Below, piece by piece: positions 53,377 to 63,670 of a stretch of DNA of 64,000 bases. The translations under genes and the position numbers were made by a program. Origin of the DNA: JAEUMW01 sp963734295. Its GTDB lineage: Bacteria > Pseudomonadota > Gammaproteobacteria > Burkholderiales > JAEUMW01. Location: contig CAVTGS010000025.1 in the NCBI GenBank assembly GCA_963734295.1, forward strand, positions 1-64,000, read 5' to 3'. Position 1 is the first letter of the stretch; every line of letters begins with the position of its first letter. Under the pieces are notes generated by a model that searched no databases, was not told where the DNA came from, and was given only the letters and a program-made list of their open reading frames with translations.

Positions 53377-54355
53377 CGCGCATTTGTTTCACCTCCGCAT
53401 TGACCAGATTCTCCGGCACGCCTCCAGTCAGCGCGGCCACGAGATTCCGCGCGGCCGTCATCGCCATCGCGAGACGTGTTGCGTGCGTCGAGCTCGCGAC
53501 GTGGGGAGACAACACGACGTTCACGAGCTCGAGGAACCCGGGATTGAGGTTCGGCTCGTTCTCGTAAACGTCGAGACCGGCAGCGAGAATGCGGCGGGTG
53601 CCGAGCGCGTCCACCAGCGCCTCGTCGTCGACGACGCCGCCGCGGGCGATGTTCACGAGGATCGCGTTGGGTTTCATCTTCCAGAGCTCTGTGCGGCCGA
53701 TGAGGTGATGGGTTTCCCACGAGTAGGGCACGGTGAGCACGAGGAAGTCCGCCCACTCCAGCAGCGCGTCCTTTTCCGCGTACGCGGCGCCGAGCGCCTG
53801 CTCGGTCTCCGGGGCCAGGCGGCTCCGGTTGTGGTACCGCAACGTCATGTCGAAGCCGCGGGCGCGCTTCGCGATGGCCTGCCCGATTCGACCCATACCG
53901 AAGATGCCGAGCGATGCACCGTGCACGTCCACCCCGAGCAGTTGCTTCAACTCCCAGCGCTTCCAGTCGCCCCGGCGCAGGTAGGCTTCGCCCTCGGTGA
54001 CGCGCCTCGCCGCCGCGAGCAGGAGCGCCCACGCGAAATCTGCGGTGCTCTCGGTCAGCACGCCCGGTGTATTCGTGACCATGATGCCGCGGACGGTGCA
54101 CGCGCCGACGTCGATGTTGTTGTAGCCGACGCCGATGTTGCAGACCGCCTTCAAGCGCGACGCGCCCGCGAGCAAGGCCGCGTCGACCTGGTCCGAGATG
54201 GCGGTGACAACGCCGTCGCAGTCGGCGAGCTTGGCGGCGAACGTCGCGGCGTCCCAGGCTTCGTCCTCCGGGTTCGCGATGACGTCGAAATGATTGAGCA
54301 GGTATGCGGTGACTTCGTCGAAGACATCGCGGGTGATCAAAACCTTCGGTTTCAT
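53354..54355 (-). CDS. D-2-hydroxyacid dehydrogenase (glyoxylate/hydroxypyruvate reductase type)
   Basis: 333 residues. D-isomer-specific 2-hydroxyacid dehydrogenase: catalytic N-terminal half LKAVCNIGVGYNNIDV, NAD(P)-binding GIFGMGRIGQAIAKRARGF, MKPNAILVNIARGGVVDDEAL (catalytic Arg region), ENEPNLNPGFLELVNVVLSPHVASSTHATR (Glu and His of the catalytic triad). It most resembles GhrB-type glyoxylate/hydroxypyruvate reductases, which would return photorespiratory-type glycolate/glyoxylate products; this fits an autotroph. It lies next to an MFS transporter. The last residues come from the tandem repeat. Confidence 0.88.
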   Translation of the reverse strand: MKPKVLITRDVFDEVTAYLLNHFDVIANPEDEAWDAATFAAKLADCDGVVTAISDQVDAALLAGASRLKAVCNIGVGYNNIDVGACTVRGIMVTNTPGVLTESTADFAWALLLAAARRVTEGEAYLRRGDWKRWELKQLLGVDVHGASLGIFGMGRIGQAIAKRARGFDMTLRYHNRSRLAPETEQALGAAYAEKDALLEWADFLVLTVPYSWETHHLIGRTELWKMKPNAILVNIARGGVVDDEALVDALGTRRILAAGLDVYENEPNLNPGFLELVNVVLSPHVASSTHATRLAMAMTAARNLVAALTGGVPENLVNAEVKQMRGREGVKA

Positions 54356-55652
54356 TCAGTTACTCCCATGAATGTTGCGACAACCTGTCTCGCGCAGGAA
54401 CGAAGCCCCCGCGAGCCCGACGAGCGCCGCGACGGCAAGGGCACCGATCGCGATGCGGAACTCGTCGGGCCCGGCGGCATGAGCACCCGCCCCGCCGCTC
54501 GCGCGGTCCAATATCCAGCCCACCAGGGGCTGCAGGATCGCCGCGCCCAGGAACACGCCGGTGTTCACCAGGCTCACGGCCATGCCGGCAAATGCGCGCC
54601 GGTTCACCTCCTTGGCGTTCGCCAGTGTCAGCGTGAGCGCAGAGCCCGCCACCCCCATCGCAAAGCAAAGCAGCAGGCTCGCGGCGGTCGGCATCGAGGC
54701 GCCCAGCACCCAAGGCAGCCAGCTCGCGCAGTAGACCGCCGCCAGCGCGACCAGCACCGGCTTGCGCCGCCGCAGCCGGTCGGACACGATGCCGACGCGT
54801 CATCGCGCCGAGCGCGAATCCCAGCAGCATCGCGCTCGTGTGCCAGGTCGCGGTGGTCCGCGTCATGCCGTGAGCCTGCACGAGATACGGCACACCCCAC
54901 AGGCCCACGAACGTGAGCAGTGTCCCGGCGAGCCCGATGTTTGCGAAAAAACCCGGCCACGAGCAAGGGTTGCGCATGACTTCGAGCAACCCCGTCTGCC
55001 AAGGTGTGGAGGGCCGGTGTGACTCTGCGGGAAACTCATGCGGCGAGGCGAGCCCGACGTCTTGCGGCCGGTCGTGCACGACGAACCACGTGAGGATACC
55101 GAGGACGATCGATATCACACCGGCGGCGACGAACACGCTGCGCCACGATACCACGGTCACCAGCCACGCGAGCGGCGCCGCGGACAGGATGGCGCCCATG
55201 TTGCCGAGGAAAACCGTTACGCCCGCCATGGTCGCGAACTCGCGCTCGCGAAACCACTCGGCGACGAACTTCAACAACGCGACGAACATGACCGACACGC
55301 CGAGCCCCACCAGCGTACGGCCGATCGTGGCAACGGTGAAGGTCGGCGCGGCGCCGAACGCCAGCGATCCGACGCCGGCCAGCATGCCGCCAAAGGTGAC
55401 GATGCGGCGCGTGCCGAACTTGTCGACGAGCACGCCGGTCGGGATCTGCATCACCGTGTAGACGTAGAAGTAGGTCGCCGCGAGCACACCGAGCGCGACG
55501 CCGCTCGTGTGGAAGGTGTCAGCGAGGTCGCCCGCGATCGCCGCCGGCGCGACACGATGGAAGAAGGACAGCACGTAGGCCGCCGCGACGATCGCGTACG
55601 CGGACCATCTCAGGCGCTGCAACGACGCGCCGGGTAGTGCCGAGCGGGCCAT
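54356..55652 (-). CDS. MFS transporter (one frameshift)
   Basis: About 430 residues, twelve helices. SFFHRVAPAAIAGDLADTFHTSG, YTVMQIPTGVLVDKFGTRRIV (GxLxDKxGxRR motif A) and a clean N-terminal half. A single frameshift near 54795 (between GAMTRRHR and VSDRLRRRKPVLVALAAVY) joins to the second half. It is the MFS type that exports or imports small organic acids. It starts 80 bp after the TRAP large permease and is followed without a gap by the hydroxyacid dehydrogenase, so an operon is likely; the substrate is unknown. Confidence 0.82.
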
Positions 55653-55734
55653 GTCGGGTCGGTTATTGGAAACACGTCGACGCGCGCCGCTGCCAGGTCC
55701 GGAGGGCGCCGCGCGCGATGAGAGAGGCGTGAGC

Positions 55735-57162
55735 TTACCGGTAAAGGTAGCTCGGCAGCCAGAGCGCGATCTCGGGCCAGACGTACAAGAGGAACATGGC
55801 CAGGACCTGGATCATCATGAACGGCATCATGCCGGCGAAGATCTGGTTCAGGGTCACGTGCGGCGGCGATACGCCCTTGAGATAGAACGCCGCCATCGCC
55901 ACCGGCGGCGACAGGAATGCCGTCTGCAGATTGAGCGCGACGAGGATGCCGAAGAAGAGCGGATCGATCTGGAAATGGGCAAGCAGCGGAATGAAGATCG
56001 GCATGAAGATGACGATGATTTCCGTCCACTCGAGCGGCCACCCGAGCAGAAAGATGATCACCTGCGACAGCAGCAGGAACTGGATCTTGGTGAGACCCAG
56101 CGACAGGACCCAGTCGTTGATGATCTCCTGCCCGCCCAGCAGCGCGAACACCGCGGAAAAGAGCGCCGACCCCACGAACAGCCAGCACACCATGGCCGAA
56201 GTGCGCGCGGTGAGGAACACCGATTCCTTCATCCGCTGCCACGTGAGTTGGCGGTAGCCGACCGCGAGCAGGAGTCCGCCGAGGGAACCGATGGCCGCCG
56301 CCTCCGAGGGGGTCGCCAAGCCGAAGACGATGCTCCCCAGCACGCCCAGAATCAGCACCGTCAGCGGAAAGAACGAGGTGAGCAGCATCCTGACCACCTC
56401 GAAGAACGGCACCTCACTGTCTTCGGCCGGCAGCTTCGGCGCGAGCTTCGGATTGATGATCGCGCGCGCGATCACGTAAAGCACGTACAGGACGGCCAGC
56501 AGCAGGCCGGGAAAAAAAGCGCCGGCGTAGAGCTTCACCACCGACACCCCGGCCGTTGCACCGTACAGGATCAGCATCACCGACGGCGGGATCAGGATGC
56601 CGAGACAGCCGCCGGCGGTGATCGCGCCCGCAGAGAGCTTGACGTCGTACCCCGCACGCAGCATAGCGGGCAGCGCGAGCAGCCCCATCAGCGTCACCAC
56701 CGCCCCGACGATGCCGGTCGCGGTCGCGAACACGGCACAGGTGACGATGGTGGCGACCGCGAGCGAGGCCGGCACGTGCTTCATGGCGAGCTGCATCGAG
56801 CGGAACAGCTTGTCGATGATGTTCGCGCGCTCGATGATGTAGCCCATGAAGACGAAGAGCGGAATCGAGATCAGCACGTCGTTCGTCATCACGCCCCAGG
56901 TCCGCTGCACCATGAGGTCGAGGATCGAGTTCTCGAAAATCGGCTGGCCGGGCTTGTAGAACGAATAGAAGCCGAAGATCATGCCCAATCCCATCAGCGT
57001 AAAGGCGGTGGGAAAGCCGAGCATGATCGCCACCACGATGAGCCCCAGCATCAGGAGACCGATGTGGCCGTTCGTGATCTGGTCGGTCGAGAGGAAGATA
57101 CCCGCGATGCAGGCGATCACGACCCCGAGCGAGACGAGGCCGATCGTCATCGGGCTTTTCAA
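55735..57162 (-). CDS. dctM: TRAP transporter large permease (DctM type)
   Basis: 475 residues with about twelve helices, TRAP DctM domain. Motifs: GFPTAFTLMGLGMIFGFYSF, IPLFVFMGYIIERANIIDKL, CAVFATATGIVGAVVTLMGLLALPAML and GAITAGGCLGILIPPSVMLILYG. The same strand carries dctQ upstream (4-nt overlap) and dctP further up. The substrate is probably a carboxylate; the downstream hydroxyacid dehydrogenase may use it. Confidence 0.95.
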   Translation of the reverse strand: MKSPMTIGLVSLGVVIACIAGIFLSTDQITNGHIGLLMLGLIVVAIMLGFPTAFTLMGLGMIFGFYSFYKPGQPIFENSILDLMVQRTWGVMTNDVLISIPLFVFMGYIIERANIIDKLFRSMQLAMKHVPASLAVATIVTCAVFATATGIVGAVVTLMGLLALPAMLRAGYDVKLSAGAITAGGCLGILIPPSVMLILYGATAGVSVVKLYAGAFFPGLLLAVLYVLYVIARAIINPKLAPKLPAEDSEVPFFEVVRMLLTSFFPLTVLILGVLGSIVFGLATPSEAAAIGSLGGLLLAVGYRQLTWQRMKESVFLTARTSAMVCWLFVGSALFSAVFALLGGQEIINDWVLSLGLTKIQFLLLSQVIIFLLGWPLEWTEIIVIFMPIFIPLLAHFQIDPLFFGILVALNLQTAFLSPPVAMAAFYLKGVSPPHVTLNQIFAGMMPFMMIQVLAMFLLYVWPEIALWLPSYLYR

Positions 57163-57825
57163 GGGTCTTCTCCCCGGCGCCCCTGGGGACGGGACGGGTC
57201 AGCGAGGTTCGGCGGCTCCCCCTCGGTGTAGCGCTCGCCGCGGCGCGTCGGCACGTCTTCGGCGTGGACCATCTTCTTGAGCGCGTCCACGTCCACTTCC
57301 TCGACGTCGTGCGCCCGCCGCGGCCACACCCCGGTGCGCAGGCAGATCACGCAGCGCGCCATCTCCGCGAGCCCCTGCAGCAGCACGAGAAAGCCCGCGA
57401 TGGGGATCAGCGTCTTGAAGTGATAGATGGGCGGGCCGCCTGCCGTGAGGGACGAATGCTCCTTGAGCCCCCAGGAGATCTTCGCGAAGTCGATGCCGGC
57501 ATAGGCGAGCGCGACGATGCCGGGGATGAAGAACAGAAAGTACAGCGCGAGGTCGAGCCCCGCCTGCACCCGAGGCGGGAAGAAAGCCGTACAGCACGTC
57601 CCCGCGCACATGGCCGTTCCGCGCAAGCGTGTACGCGCCCGCCATCATGAAGAGCGCGCCGTACAGGATATAGCTCGCGTCGAACGCCCAGTCGGTGGGC
57701 GCGCGGAAGAGATAACGGGCAAAGACGTCGTAGCAGACGATCGCAGTCAGGATGACGATCGCCCAGGCGAAGGTCTTCCCCGCCCACGTGCTGACGTTGT
57801 CGATTGCGTGGAGATACCGGTCCAT
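57159..57825 (-). CDS. dctQ: TRAP transporter small permease (DctQ type; one frameshift)
   Basis: About 221 residues when a frameshift near 57580 is bridged (DVLYGF then FPPRVQAGLDLALYFLFFIPG). Four helices: TFAWAIVILTAIVCYDVFARYLFR, WAFDASYILYGALFMMAGAYTL, LDLALYFLFFIPGIVALAYAGI and TLIPIAGFLVLLQGLAEM. A longer C-terminal tail than usual (DVEEVDVDALKKMVHAEDVP). Overlaps dctM by 4 nt. Confidence 0.9.
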
Positions 57826-57840
57826 GGACTGCCCCCCGAT

Positions 57841-57877
57841 GAAAAAACATCCGGCGGGTGGGGACCGCGCCGGATGT
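57841..57877 (-). terminator. Terminator/attenuator between dctP and dctQ
   Basis: A 10-bp stem (acatccggcg/cgccggatgt) with an 11-nt loop, followed on the minus strand by tttttt. It lies in the 79-bp gap after dctP and before dctQ, where it would lower permease expression relative to the binding protein. Confidence 0.85.
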
Positions 57878-57904
57878 CTTCGCTAGCCGGACGAAGTCAA
57901 CGGA

Positions 57905-59050
57905 TCAGGCCTTCTTGCCGAAATAGTGCTCGTAGGCCAGCTCGCCGGGAACGGTCGTGTCCTCGTGCCAGGGGACGACCCTCGCCGCCCACTTGCGCTG
58001 GGACTCGAGCACTTGCTTGAAGAAGAGGTTGTCCGCGCTCTTCGCTGCCATCACCTTGTCCCATGCCGCGAGCTGGGCGAGCAGCACCTCCTTCGGCGTT
58101 CTGAGGAACTTGACGCCCTGCTTTTCCTTCATCTCCTGATAGTCCTGAGAATAGCGGGCAATCGCCTTCCACGACATGTCGGCACTCGAGGCCTGGGCGG
58201 CATTGGCGATGATCGACTTGATGTCGGCTGGCAGCGCATCGTAGCGCTTCTTGTTGAAAATGATCTCGAAGCATTCCAGCGGTTGATGGTAGCTCTGCAG
58301 CATGCAGATCTTCGAGACATCAGGGAAACCGAGCAGGCGGTCCGAGGACGCATTGTTGAATTCGGCCGCGTCGATCAGCCCGCGGTCGAGCGCCGGCACG
58401 ATCTCGCCGCCCGGCAGCGCCACCACGGCAGCGCCCATTTCCTTGAAGACATCGACAGACAGACCCACGGTCCGGTACTTCAATCCCTTGAAGTCGTTGG
58501 GCGATGTGACCTGCTTCTTGTACCAGCCGAGCGGCTGGGTCGGCATCGGTCCGTAGAGGAAGCCCACGACGTCGAATTTCATGATGTTCGTGTGCAGCTC
58601 GTTGTAGAGCGCCTTGCCGCCGCCGTACTCGTACCACGCAAGCAGCATGTTGGCGTCCATGCCGAACGACGGGCCGGTACCGAACAGCGAGTAAGCGGAG
58701 TTCTTGCCGTACCAGTAAGCCGATACACCGTGGCCGCCGTCCAGCGTGCCCTTGTTCACGGCGTCGATCAGATCGAAAGCCTTGACCACCGCACCGGCCG
58801 GTAGCACCTCGATCTTGAGGCGCCCGCCGGTCATCTCGTTCACCTTCTTCGCGAAATCGAGCGCGTACTCGTGGAAGATGTCCTTGGTCGGCCACGTGCT
58901 CTGGAACTTGAAGGTGGTGGATTCCGCCGCCTTCGCGATCATCGGGAACCCGATGGTCGCCGCGCCGCCGGCTGCCGCTGCCGATTTCAGAAACCTGCGC
59001 CGCGCGGCATCGGTTTTCCGCGCGCGCTTTTCCGTCTCTCTCCTGGTCAT
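57905..59050 (-). CDS. dctP: TRAP transporter substrate-binding protein (DctP type)
   Basis: 381 residues from an ATG with GGAGG just upstream. Twin-arginine signal peptide RRRFLKSAAAAGGAATIGFP (RRxFLK). DctP domain: STTFKFQSTWPTKDIFHEYALDFAKKVNEMTGGRLKIEVL, then GLKYRTVGLSVDVFKEMGAAVVALPGGEIVPALDRGLIDAAEF (conserved Arg of the ligand salt bridge). Members bind 2-oxo or dicarboxylic acids; the ligand is not fixed by sequence. A strong terminator follows. Confidence 0.93.
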   Translation of the reverse strand: MTRRETEKRARKTDAARRRFLKSAAAAGGAATIGFPMIAKAAESTTFKFQSTWPTKDIFHEYALDFAKKVNEMTGGRLKIEVLPAGAVVKAFDLIDAVNKGTLDGGHGVSAYWYGKNSAYSLFGTGPSFGMDANMLLAWYEYGGGKALYNELHTNIMKFDVVGFLYGPMPTQPLGWYKKQVTSPNDFKGLKYRTVGLSVDVFKEMGAAVVALPGGEIVPALDRGLIDAAEFNNASSDRLLGFPDVSKICMLQSYHQPLECFEIIFNKKRYDALPADIKSIIANAAQASSADMSWKAIARYSQDYQEMKEKQGVKFLRTPKEVLLAQLAAWDKVMAAKSADNLFFKQVLESQRKWAARVVPWHEDTTVPGELAYEHYFGKKA

Positions 59051-59440
59051 GCCTTCCTTCCTCCAAATATTTGTAATGCCGCTCAATGCGGACGCAGGCA
59101 GATAGCGCACACTGCCCTTCGTCAGGGCCTCGCGCGAGGGTCGAGCGGCGCTTTCGATGGTAAGTCCGACCCCTTTGAAAATCAAGGCGTAGCAATGTCC
59201 TGACGCGGTTCGAGACGCACCCGCCCGACCAACGGCGGACGCGCCTTTACGCGCAGCGCCTCGCGCATGCGCGTCGGCCAGAACCCGGCTGCGATCACGC
59301 CAAATCTCCCGATACCGAGCGAATGTACTTACAATCCCTGCCAGGCGCGTGGACTAAGTCCCGCTGCACCTCGACTTCGCGCCATTCATACCGGCAAGGC
59401 ACCGTCGCTCCCATCGTGGACTTGTTCAGAGGTTCCGCAA
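59051..59440. other. Divergent intergenic region
   Basis: About 390 bp between the divergent dctP and NhaD-type genes. It should hold both promoters, but no clear -35/-10 pair or operator was seen. No RNA gene. Confidence 0.6.
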
Positions 59441-60781
59441 ATGCACGACAGTCACGAAGCCGCCAGCGTGATCTTCGGCTGGAACCCTGCGTGGGTTGCC
59501 GGCCTGCTCTTCGTCGTGACGTACATCGTCATCATGACGGAGCGGGTGAACCGCGCCATCGTCGCGCTTCTCGGCGCGAGCCTGATGATCCTCACCGGCG
59601 TGCTCACCCAGGATGCGGCGATCCGGGGCGAAGACTTCAACACCCTCGGCCTGCTGGTGGGCATGATGGTGATCGTGGCAGTGACCCGGAAGTGCGGCGT
59701 GTTCCAGTTCGTGGCCATCTGGTCGGCAAAGAAGGTACAGGCGCGACCGTGGGGGATCCTCGTGATGCTCTCGGTCGTGACCGCGGTCTTTTCCGCCCTC
59801 CTCGACAACGTGACCACAGTGCTACTGATCGTGCCGGTCACCCTCCTCATCACCGATGAACTGAAGGTCCCCCCGTATCCCTTCCTCTTCACCACCATCC
59901 TTGCGTCCAACATCGGCGGCACCGCTACCCTGATCGGTGATCCGCCGAACATCATGATCGGCAGCGCGGTGGGGCTGTCGTTCAACGATTTTCTCGTGAA
60001 TCTTGGGCCGGTGTGTGTCGTGATCATGGCGGTCACCCTGGTGCCCATCTACTTCCTCTGGGGCCGGGGTCTCAACGCGACCGAGGAATCGCGCCGGCGC
60101 GTGATGAACTTCAACGAGCGCGGGGCGATCACGGATCCGCGCCTGCTGAAGCAGTCGCTGTTCGTCCTCGGCATCGTCGTGCTCGGCTTCGTCTCCCACA
60201 ACGCCCTCGGGCTCAAACCGGCGACCATTGCGCTCTTCGGCGCGGCGCTGCTGCTCTTTCTCGAAAACTTCGGTCGCGACGCGGAGCATCAATCCAAGAA
60301 TGTGCACCACGCGTTCGCGGAAACGGAGTGGATCACGATTTTCTTCTTCATCGGGCTCTTCATCCTCGTCTTCGGCATCGAGGAGGCGGGCCTGATCCGC
60401 CTCATGGCCGAAAAGCTCCTCGCTGCGACCGGCGGCGACGTCAAGGTCACGGCGCTCGCCATCCTCTGGGGCTCGGCGATCCTTTCGGCTTTCGTCGACA
60501 ACATACCGTTCGTGGCGACGATGATCCCCCTGATCAAGTCCATGGGACCCGCGCTCGGCGGCGATGCCGCCCTGATGCCGCTCTGGTGGTCGCTCGCGCT
60601 GGGGGCGTGCCTCGGCGGCAACGGCACCCTGATCGGCGCTTCCGCCAACTTGGTCGTCGCCGGTTTCGCCGAGCGCGCGGGCACGCCGATCCGGTTCGTG
60701 CCGTATCTCAAGACCGCGTTTCCACTCATGCTGCTCTCCATCGCCATCAGCCACGTCTACGTCTACTTCCGCTATTTCTAG
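59441..60781 (+). CDS. NhaD/ArsB-type ion transporter (Na+/H+ antiporter or anion permease)
   Basis: 446 residues, about eleven helices, ion transporter superfamily (ArsB/NhaD/SLC13-like). Key blocks: NTLGLLVGMMVIVAVTRKCGVFQF, FSALLDNVTTVLLIVPVTLLI (D-N-V-T helix break), NIGGTATLIGDPPNIMIGSA (signature GxATLIGDPPNIMIG), AFVDNIPFVATMIPL and LGACLGGNGTLIGASANLVVAG (inverted repeat of the same motif). NhaD-type exchangers use this pattern; it may also move arsenite. It lies upstream of an Mrp operon on the same strand, which supports Na+/H+ exchange. Confidence 0.85.
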   Translation: MHDSHEAASVIFGWNPAWVAGLLFVVTYIVIMTERVNRAIVALLGASLMILTGVLTQDAAIRGEDFNTLGLLVGMMVIVAVTRKCGVFQFVAIWSAKKVQARPWGILVMLSVVTAVFSALLDNVTTVLLIVPVTLLITDELKVPPYPFLFTTILASNIGGTATLIGDPPNIMIGSAVGLSFNDFLVNLGPVCVVIMAVTLVPIYFLWGRGLNATEESRRRVMNFNERGAITDPRLLKQSLFVLGIVVLGFVSHNALGLKPATIALFGAALLLFLENFGRDAEHQSKNVHHAFAETEWITIFFFIGLFILVFGIEEAGLIRLMAEKLLAATGGDVKVTALAILWGSAILSAFVDNIPFVATMIPLIKSMGPALGGDAALMPLWWSLALGACLGGNGTLIGASANLVVAGFAERAGTPIRFVPYLKTAFPLMLLSIAISHVYVYFRYF

Positions 60782-60892
60782 GGCGAACCGGCGCCCCGGC
60801 TGGAAAAGTCGCGTCTGGTCAAGACTGTCCGGCACCGCCCCATTCACGGCATACTCACGCACCCGTCCGGCCTTGATCCACTCCCGCGTCGA

Positions 60893-63667
60893 ATGAACCT
60901 GCTCCTCGCCGTCCTGCTGCCGCTCGCGGTCGGACCCTGGCTGCTGCCGCTCGCGGCGCGGCTCGGCCGCAGCGCAGCCGCGTGGACGGCAGCAGCGCTG
61001 ACGGCGGCGGCGCTCTTCCTCATCTGGGACATCGCTCCTGCCGTGCTCGCAGGGGAGACCGTCATCGCGGCCTGGCCCTGGTTCCCTCAGCTCGGATTGA
61101 GCCTTTCGTTCCGGCTGGACGGTCTCTCGCTCCTGTTTGGCGGCCTCATCCTCGTCATCGGTCTCCTGGTCATCCTCTACGCGCGCTATTACCTCGCGGA
61201 GGAAGACTCGATGGGACGGCTCCTCGGCCTGCTCATGCTCTTCATGGGCGCGATGCTCGGCGTCGTGATGTCCGAAAACCTCCTGCTGCTCTTCGTGTTC
61301 TGGGAGTTGACCAGCCTCTCGTCGTTCCTGCTGGTGGGCTACTGGAACCGGCGCCAGGATGCCCGGGAAGGCGCGCGCATGGCGCTCGCGGTGACCGCCA
61401 CCGGCGGCCTGGCGCTCCTCGGCGGCCTGCTACTCCTGTATCGGATCACCGGCAGCTTCGAACTCACCACGGTGCTGGCGGCAAACGAGGCGATCATCGC
61501 GCATCCGCTCTACACGCCGATGTTGCTGCTGGTGCTGCTCGGCGCGTTCACCAAGAGCGCCCAGTTCCCGTTCCACTTCTGGCTGCCGCGGGCCATGGCA
61601 GCGCCGACCCCGGTGTCGGCGTACCTGCATTCCGCGACGATGGTGAAGGCCGGCGTGTTCCTGCTGGCGCGCCTCTATCCGGCCCTGTCCGGTACCGACC
61701 TCTTCTTTTTCCTGGTGAGCGGCGTCGGCATCGTGACCCTCACGTTCGCCGCCGTGGTCGCCATCTTTCAGCACGACCTGAAGGGCTTGCTCGCCTATTC
61801 CACGGTGAGCCACCTGGGGCTCATCATGTTCCTGATCGGGCTCGAGTCGCCGCTCTCCACGGTCGCTGCCCTCTTCCACATCATCAACCACGCGGTCTTC
61901 AAGGCCTCGCTCTTCATGGCGGCCGGCATCATCGACCACGAGACCGGCAGCCGCGACATGCGCAAGCTGAACGGCCTGTTCAAGTACATGCCGATCACCG
62001 CGACGCTCGCGATGGTGGCGGCGGCGGCCATGGCAGGCGTGCCGCTCCTGAACGGATTCCTCTCGAAGGAGATGTTCTTCGGCGAGGCCCTGGGTCTGCG
62101 GGGCGACTTTCCGCTCTGGTGGGTGTTCCCTCTCGTCGCCACCCTGGCCGGTGCCTGCAGCGTCGCCTACAGCACCCGCTTCATCCACGACGTGTTCTTC
62201 AACGGCGAGCCGGTGGGTCTTCCCAGAAAGCCGCACGAGCCCCCGCGCTGGATGCGGGTCCCGGTTGAATTGCTGGTTGCCGTGTGCATAGTGGTCGGCC
62301 TCTTCCCGGCGCAGATCATGACGCCGATTCTCGACGTAGCGGCGCAAGCGGTGCTCGGCGCCCCGGCGCCGCCCTTCAGTCTCGCCATCTGGCACGGGTT
62401 CAACGCGCCGCTCGCGATGAGCATCCTCGCGATGGGCCTCGGCGCGGGGCTCTACTTCGGCCTGCAGCGCTTCTACAACCTGCATCGTATCGAGGCCAGC
62501 GAAGGCAGCGGCCGCCGCGTCTTCGACGCCCTCGTCGCCGCGCTGGTGGGCGGGTCCCGGCGTCTTACCGACGCCCTCGCAAACGGTTCGCTGCAGCGTT
62601 ATCTCGTCTTCTTCGTGATCGCGACGCTCGCCGCCGGCATCGCGCCGTTCCTGCGCCACGGCTATGTGCCGGGAGCCGTGGCGCTCCCGGCGCACGGCAG
62701 CGCGGCCGTCATCTGGATCCTGCTCGTATCCTCCGCGATCGCCACCGTGGTGTTTCACCGGCAGCGTCTCGTCGCGCTCGTCATGCTCGGCATCGCCGGC
62801 CTCGCTTCGGCCGTGGTCTTCATCGGTCTTTCCGCGCCCGATCTCGCCCTGACGCAGCTCTCGGTGGAAGTGGTCGCCATCATCCTGATGCTGCTCGCGC
62901 TCTACCTCCTGCCCCAGGAAGCACCGCGCGAGGGCACGCTCGTGCGGCATGCGCGCGATCTCGGGCTCGCGCTCAGCGCCGGCAGCGGCGTCGCCGCACT
63001 GGTGTACGCGGTGCTGACGCGGCCGCTCGAGACGCTGTCCTGGTTCTATCTGCGCGAGTCGGTGCCGGGCGGCGGCGGCACCAATGTCGTCAACGTCATA
63101 CTGGTCGACTTCCGCGGCTTCGACACCTTCGGCGAGATCACGGTGCTCGCGATCGCGTCACTCGTGATCTATGCGCTGCTGCGCACGCTGCGCATGGAAG
63201 TGCCCACGACCGGCGTGCCGCCGCCGGACGAGGACCGCCATCCCCTCATGCTGCGGGTGGCGAGCCGCGCGGTCCTGCCGTTCGCGCTGCTGGTCGCGGT
63301 GTACCTCTTCCTGCGCGGCCACAATCAGCCCGGCGGCGGATTCGTGGCCGGGCTTGTCACCGCCGTCGCGCTGATCGTCCAGTATCTCGCGAGCGGCATC
63401 GACTGGACCGAGCACCGCCTGAACGTCCGCTTCTACCGCATCGCCGGCTTGGGTCTGCTGATCGCGGGCGCGACCGGCGCCGGCAGCTTTTTCTTCGGTG
63501 CACCGTTTCTCACGAGCGCCCACGGGCATCCGCGGCTGCCGGTGATCGGCGAGGTACCGCTCGCGAGCGCAGCGCTCTTCGACCTCGGCGTGTTCCTGAC
63601 CGTGGTCGGTGCCATGGTGCTGAGCCTCACCGCGTTGTCACACGTGAACCGCAACCGCACGAGCTAG
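60893..63667 (+). CDS. Mrp/Mnh Na+/H+ antiporter subunit A fused to subunit B
   Basis: 924 residues. The N-terminal two thirds is a NuoL/MrpA-type proton-translocating unit: ENLLLLFVFWELTSLSSFLLVGYW, GAFTKSAQFPFHFWLPRAMAAPTPVSAYLHSATMVKAG, FQHDLKGLLAYSTVSHLG and HIINHAVFKASLFMAAG (key lysines and histidines of the proton path). The C-terminal 150 residues (AVLPFALLVAVYLFLRGHNQPGGGFVAGLVTAVALIVQYL, TSAHGHPRLPVIGEVPLASAALFDLGVFLTVVG) are the MrpB domain. The fused MrpAB form occurs in several proteobacteria (PhaA/PhaB-like). Next gene is mrpC. Confidence 0.93.
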   Translation: MNLLLAVLLPLAVGPWLLPLAARLGRSAAAWTAAALTAAALFLIWDIAPAVLAGETVIAAWPWFPQLGLSLSFRLDGLSLLFGGLILVIGLLVILYARYYLAEEDSMGRLLGLLMLFMGAMLGVVMSENLLLLFVFWELTSLSSFLLVGYWNRRQDAREGARMALAVTATGGLALLGGLLLLYRITGSFELTTVLAANEAIIAHPLYTPMLLLVLLGAFTKSAQFPFHFWLPRAMAAPTPVSAYLHSATMVKAGVFLLARLYPALSGTDLFFFLVSGVGIVTLTFAAVVAIFQHDLKGLLAYSTVSHLGLIMFLIGLESPLSTVAALFHIINHAVFKASLFMAAGIIDHETGSRDMRKLNGLFKYMPITATLAMVAAAAMAGVPLLNGFLSKEMFFGEALGLRGDFPLWWVFPLVATLAGACSVAYSTRFIHDVFFNGEPVGLPRKPHEPPRWMRVPVELLVAVCIVVGLFPAQIMTPILDVAAQAVLGAPAPPFSLAIWHGFNAPLAMSILAMGLGAGLYFGLQRFYNLHRIEASEGSGRRVFDALVAALVGGSRRLTDALANGSLQRYLVFFVIATLAAGIAPFLRHGYVPGAVALPAHGSAAVIWILLVSSAIATVVFHRQRLVALVMLGIAGLASAVVFIGLSAPDLALTQLSVEVVAIILMLLALYLLPQEAPREGTLVRHARDLGLALSAGSGVAALVYAVLTRPLETLSWFYLRESVPGGGGTNVVNVILVDFRGFDTFGEITVLAIASLVIYALLRTLRMEVPTTGVPPPDEDRHPLMLRVASRAVLPFALLVAVYLFLRGHNQPGGGFVAGLVTAVALIVQYLASGIDWTEHRLNVRFYRIAGLGLLIAGATGAGSFFFGAPFLTSAHGHPRLPVIGEVPLASAALFDLGVFLTVVGAMVLSLTALSHVNRNRTS

Positions 63668-63670
63668 CCT

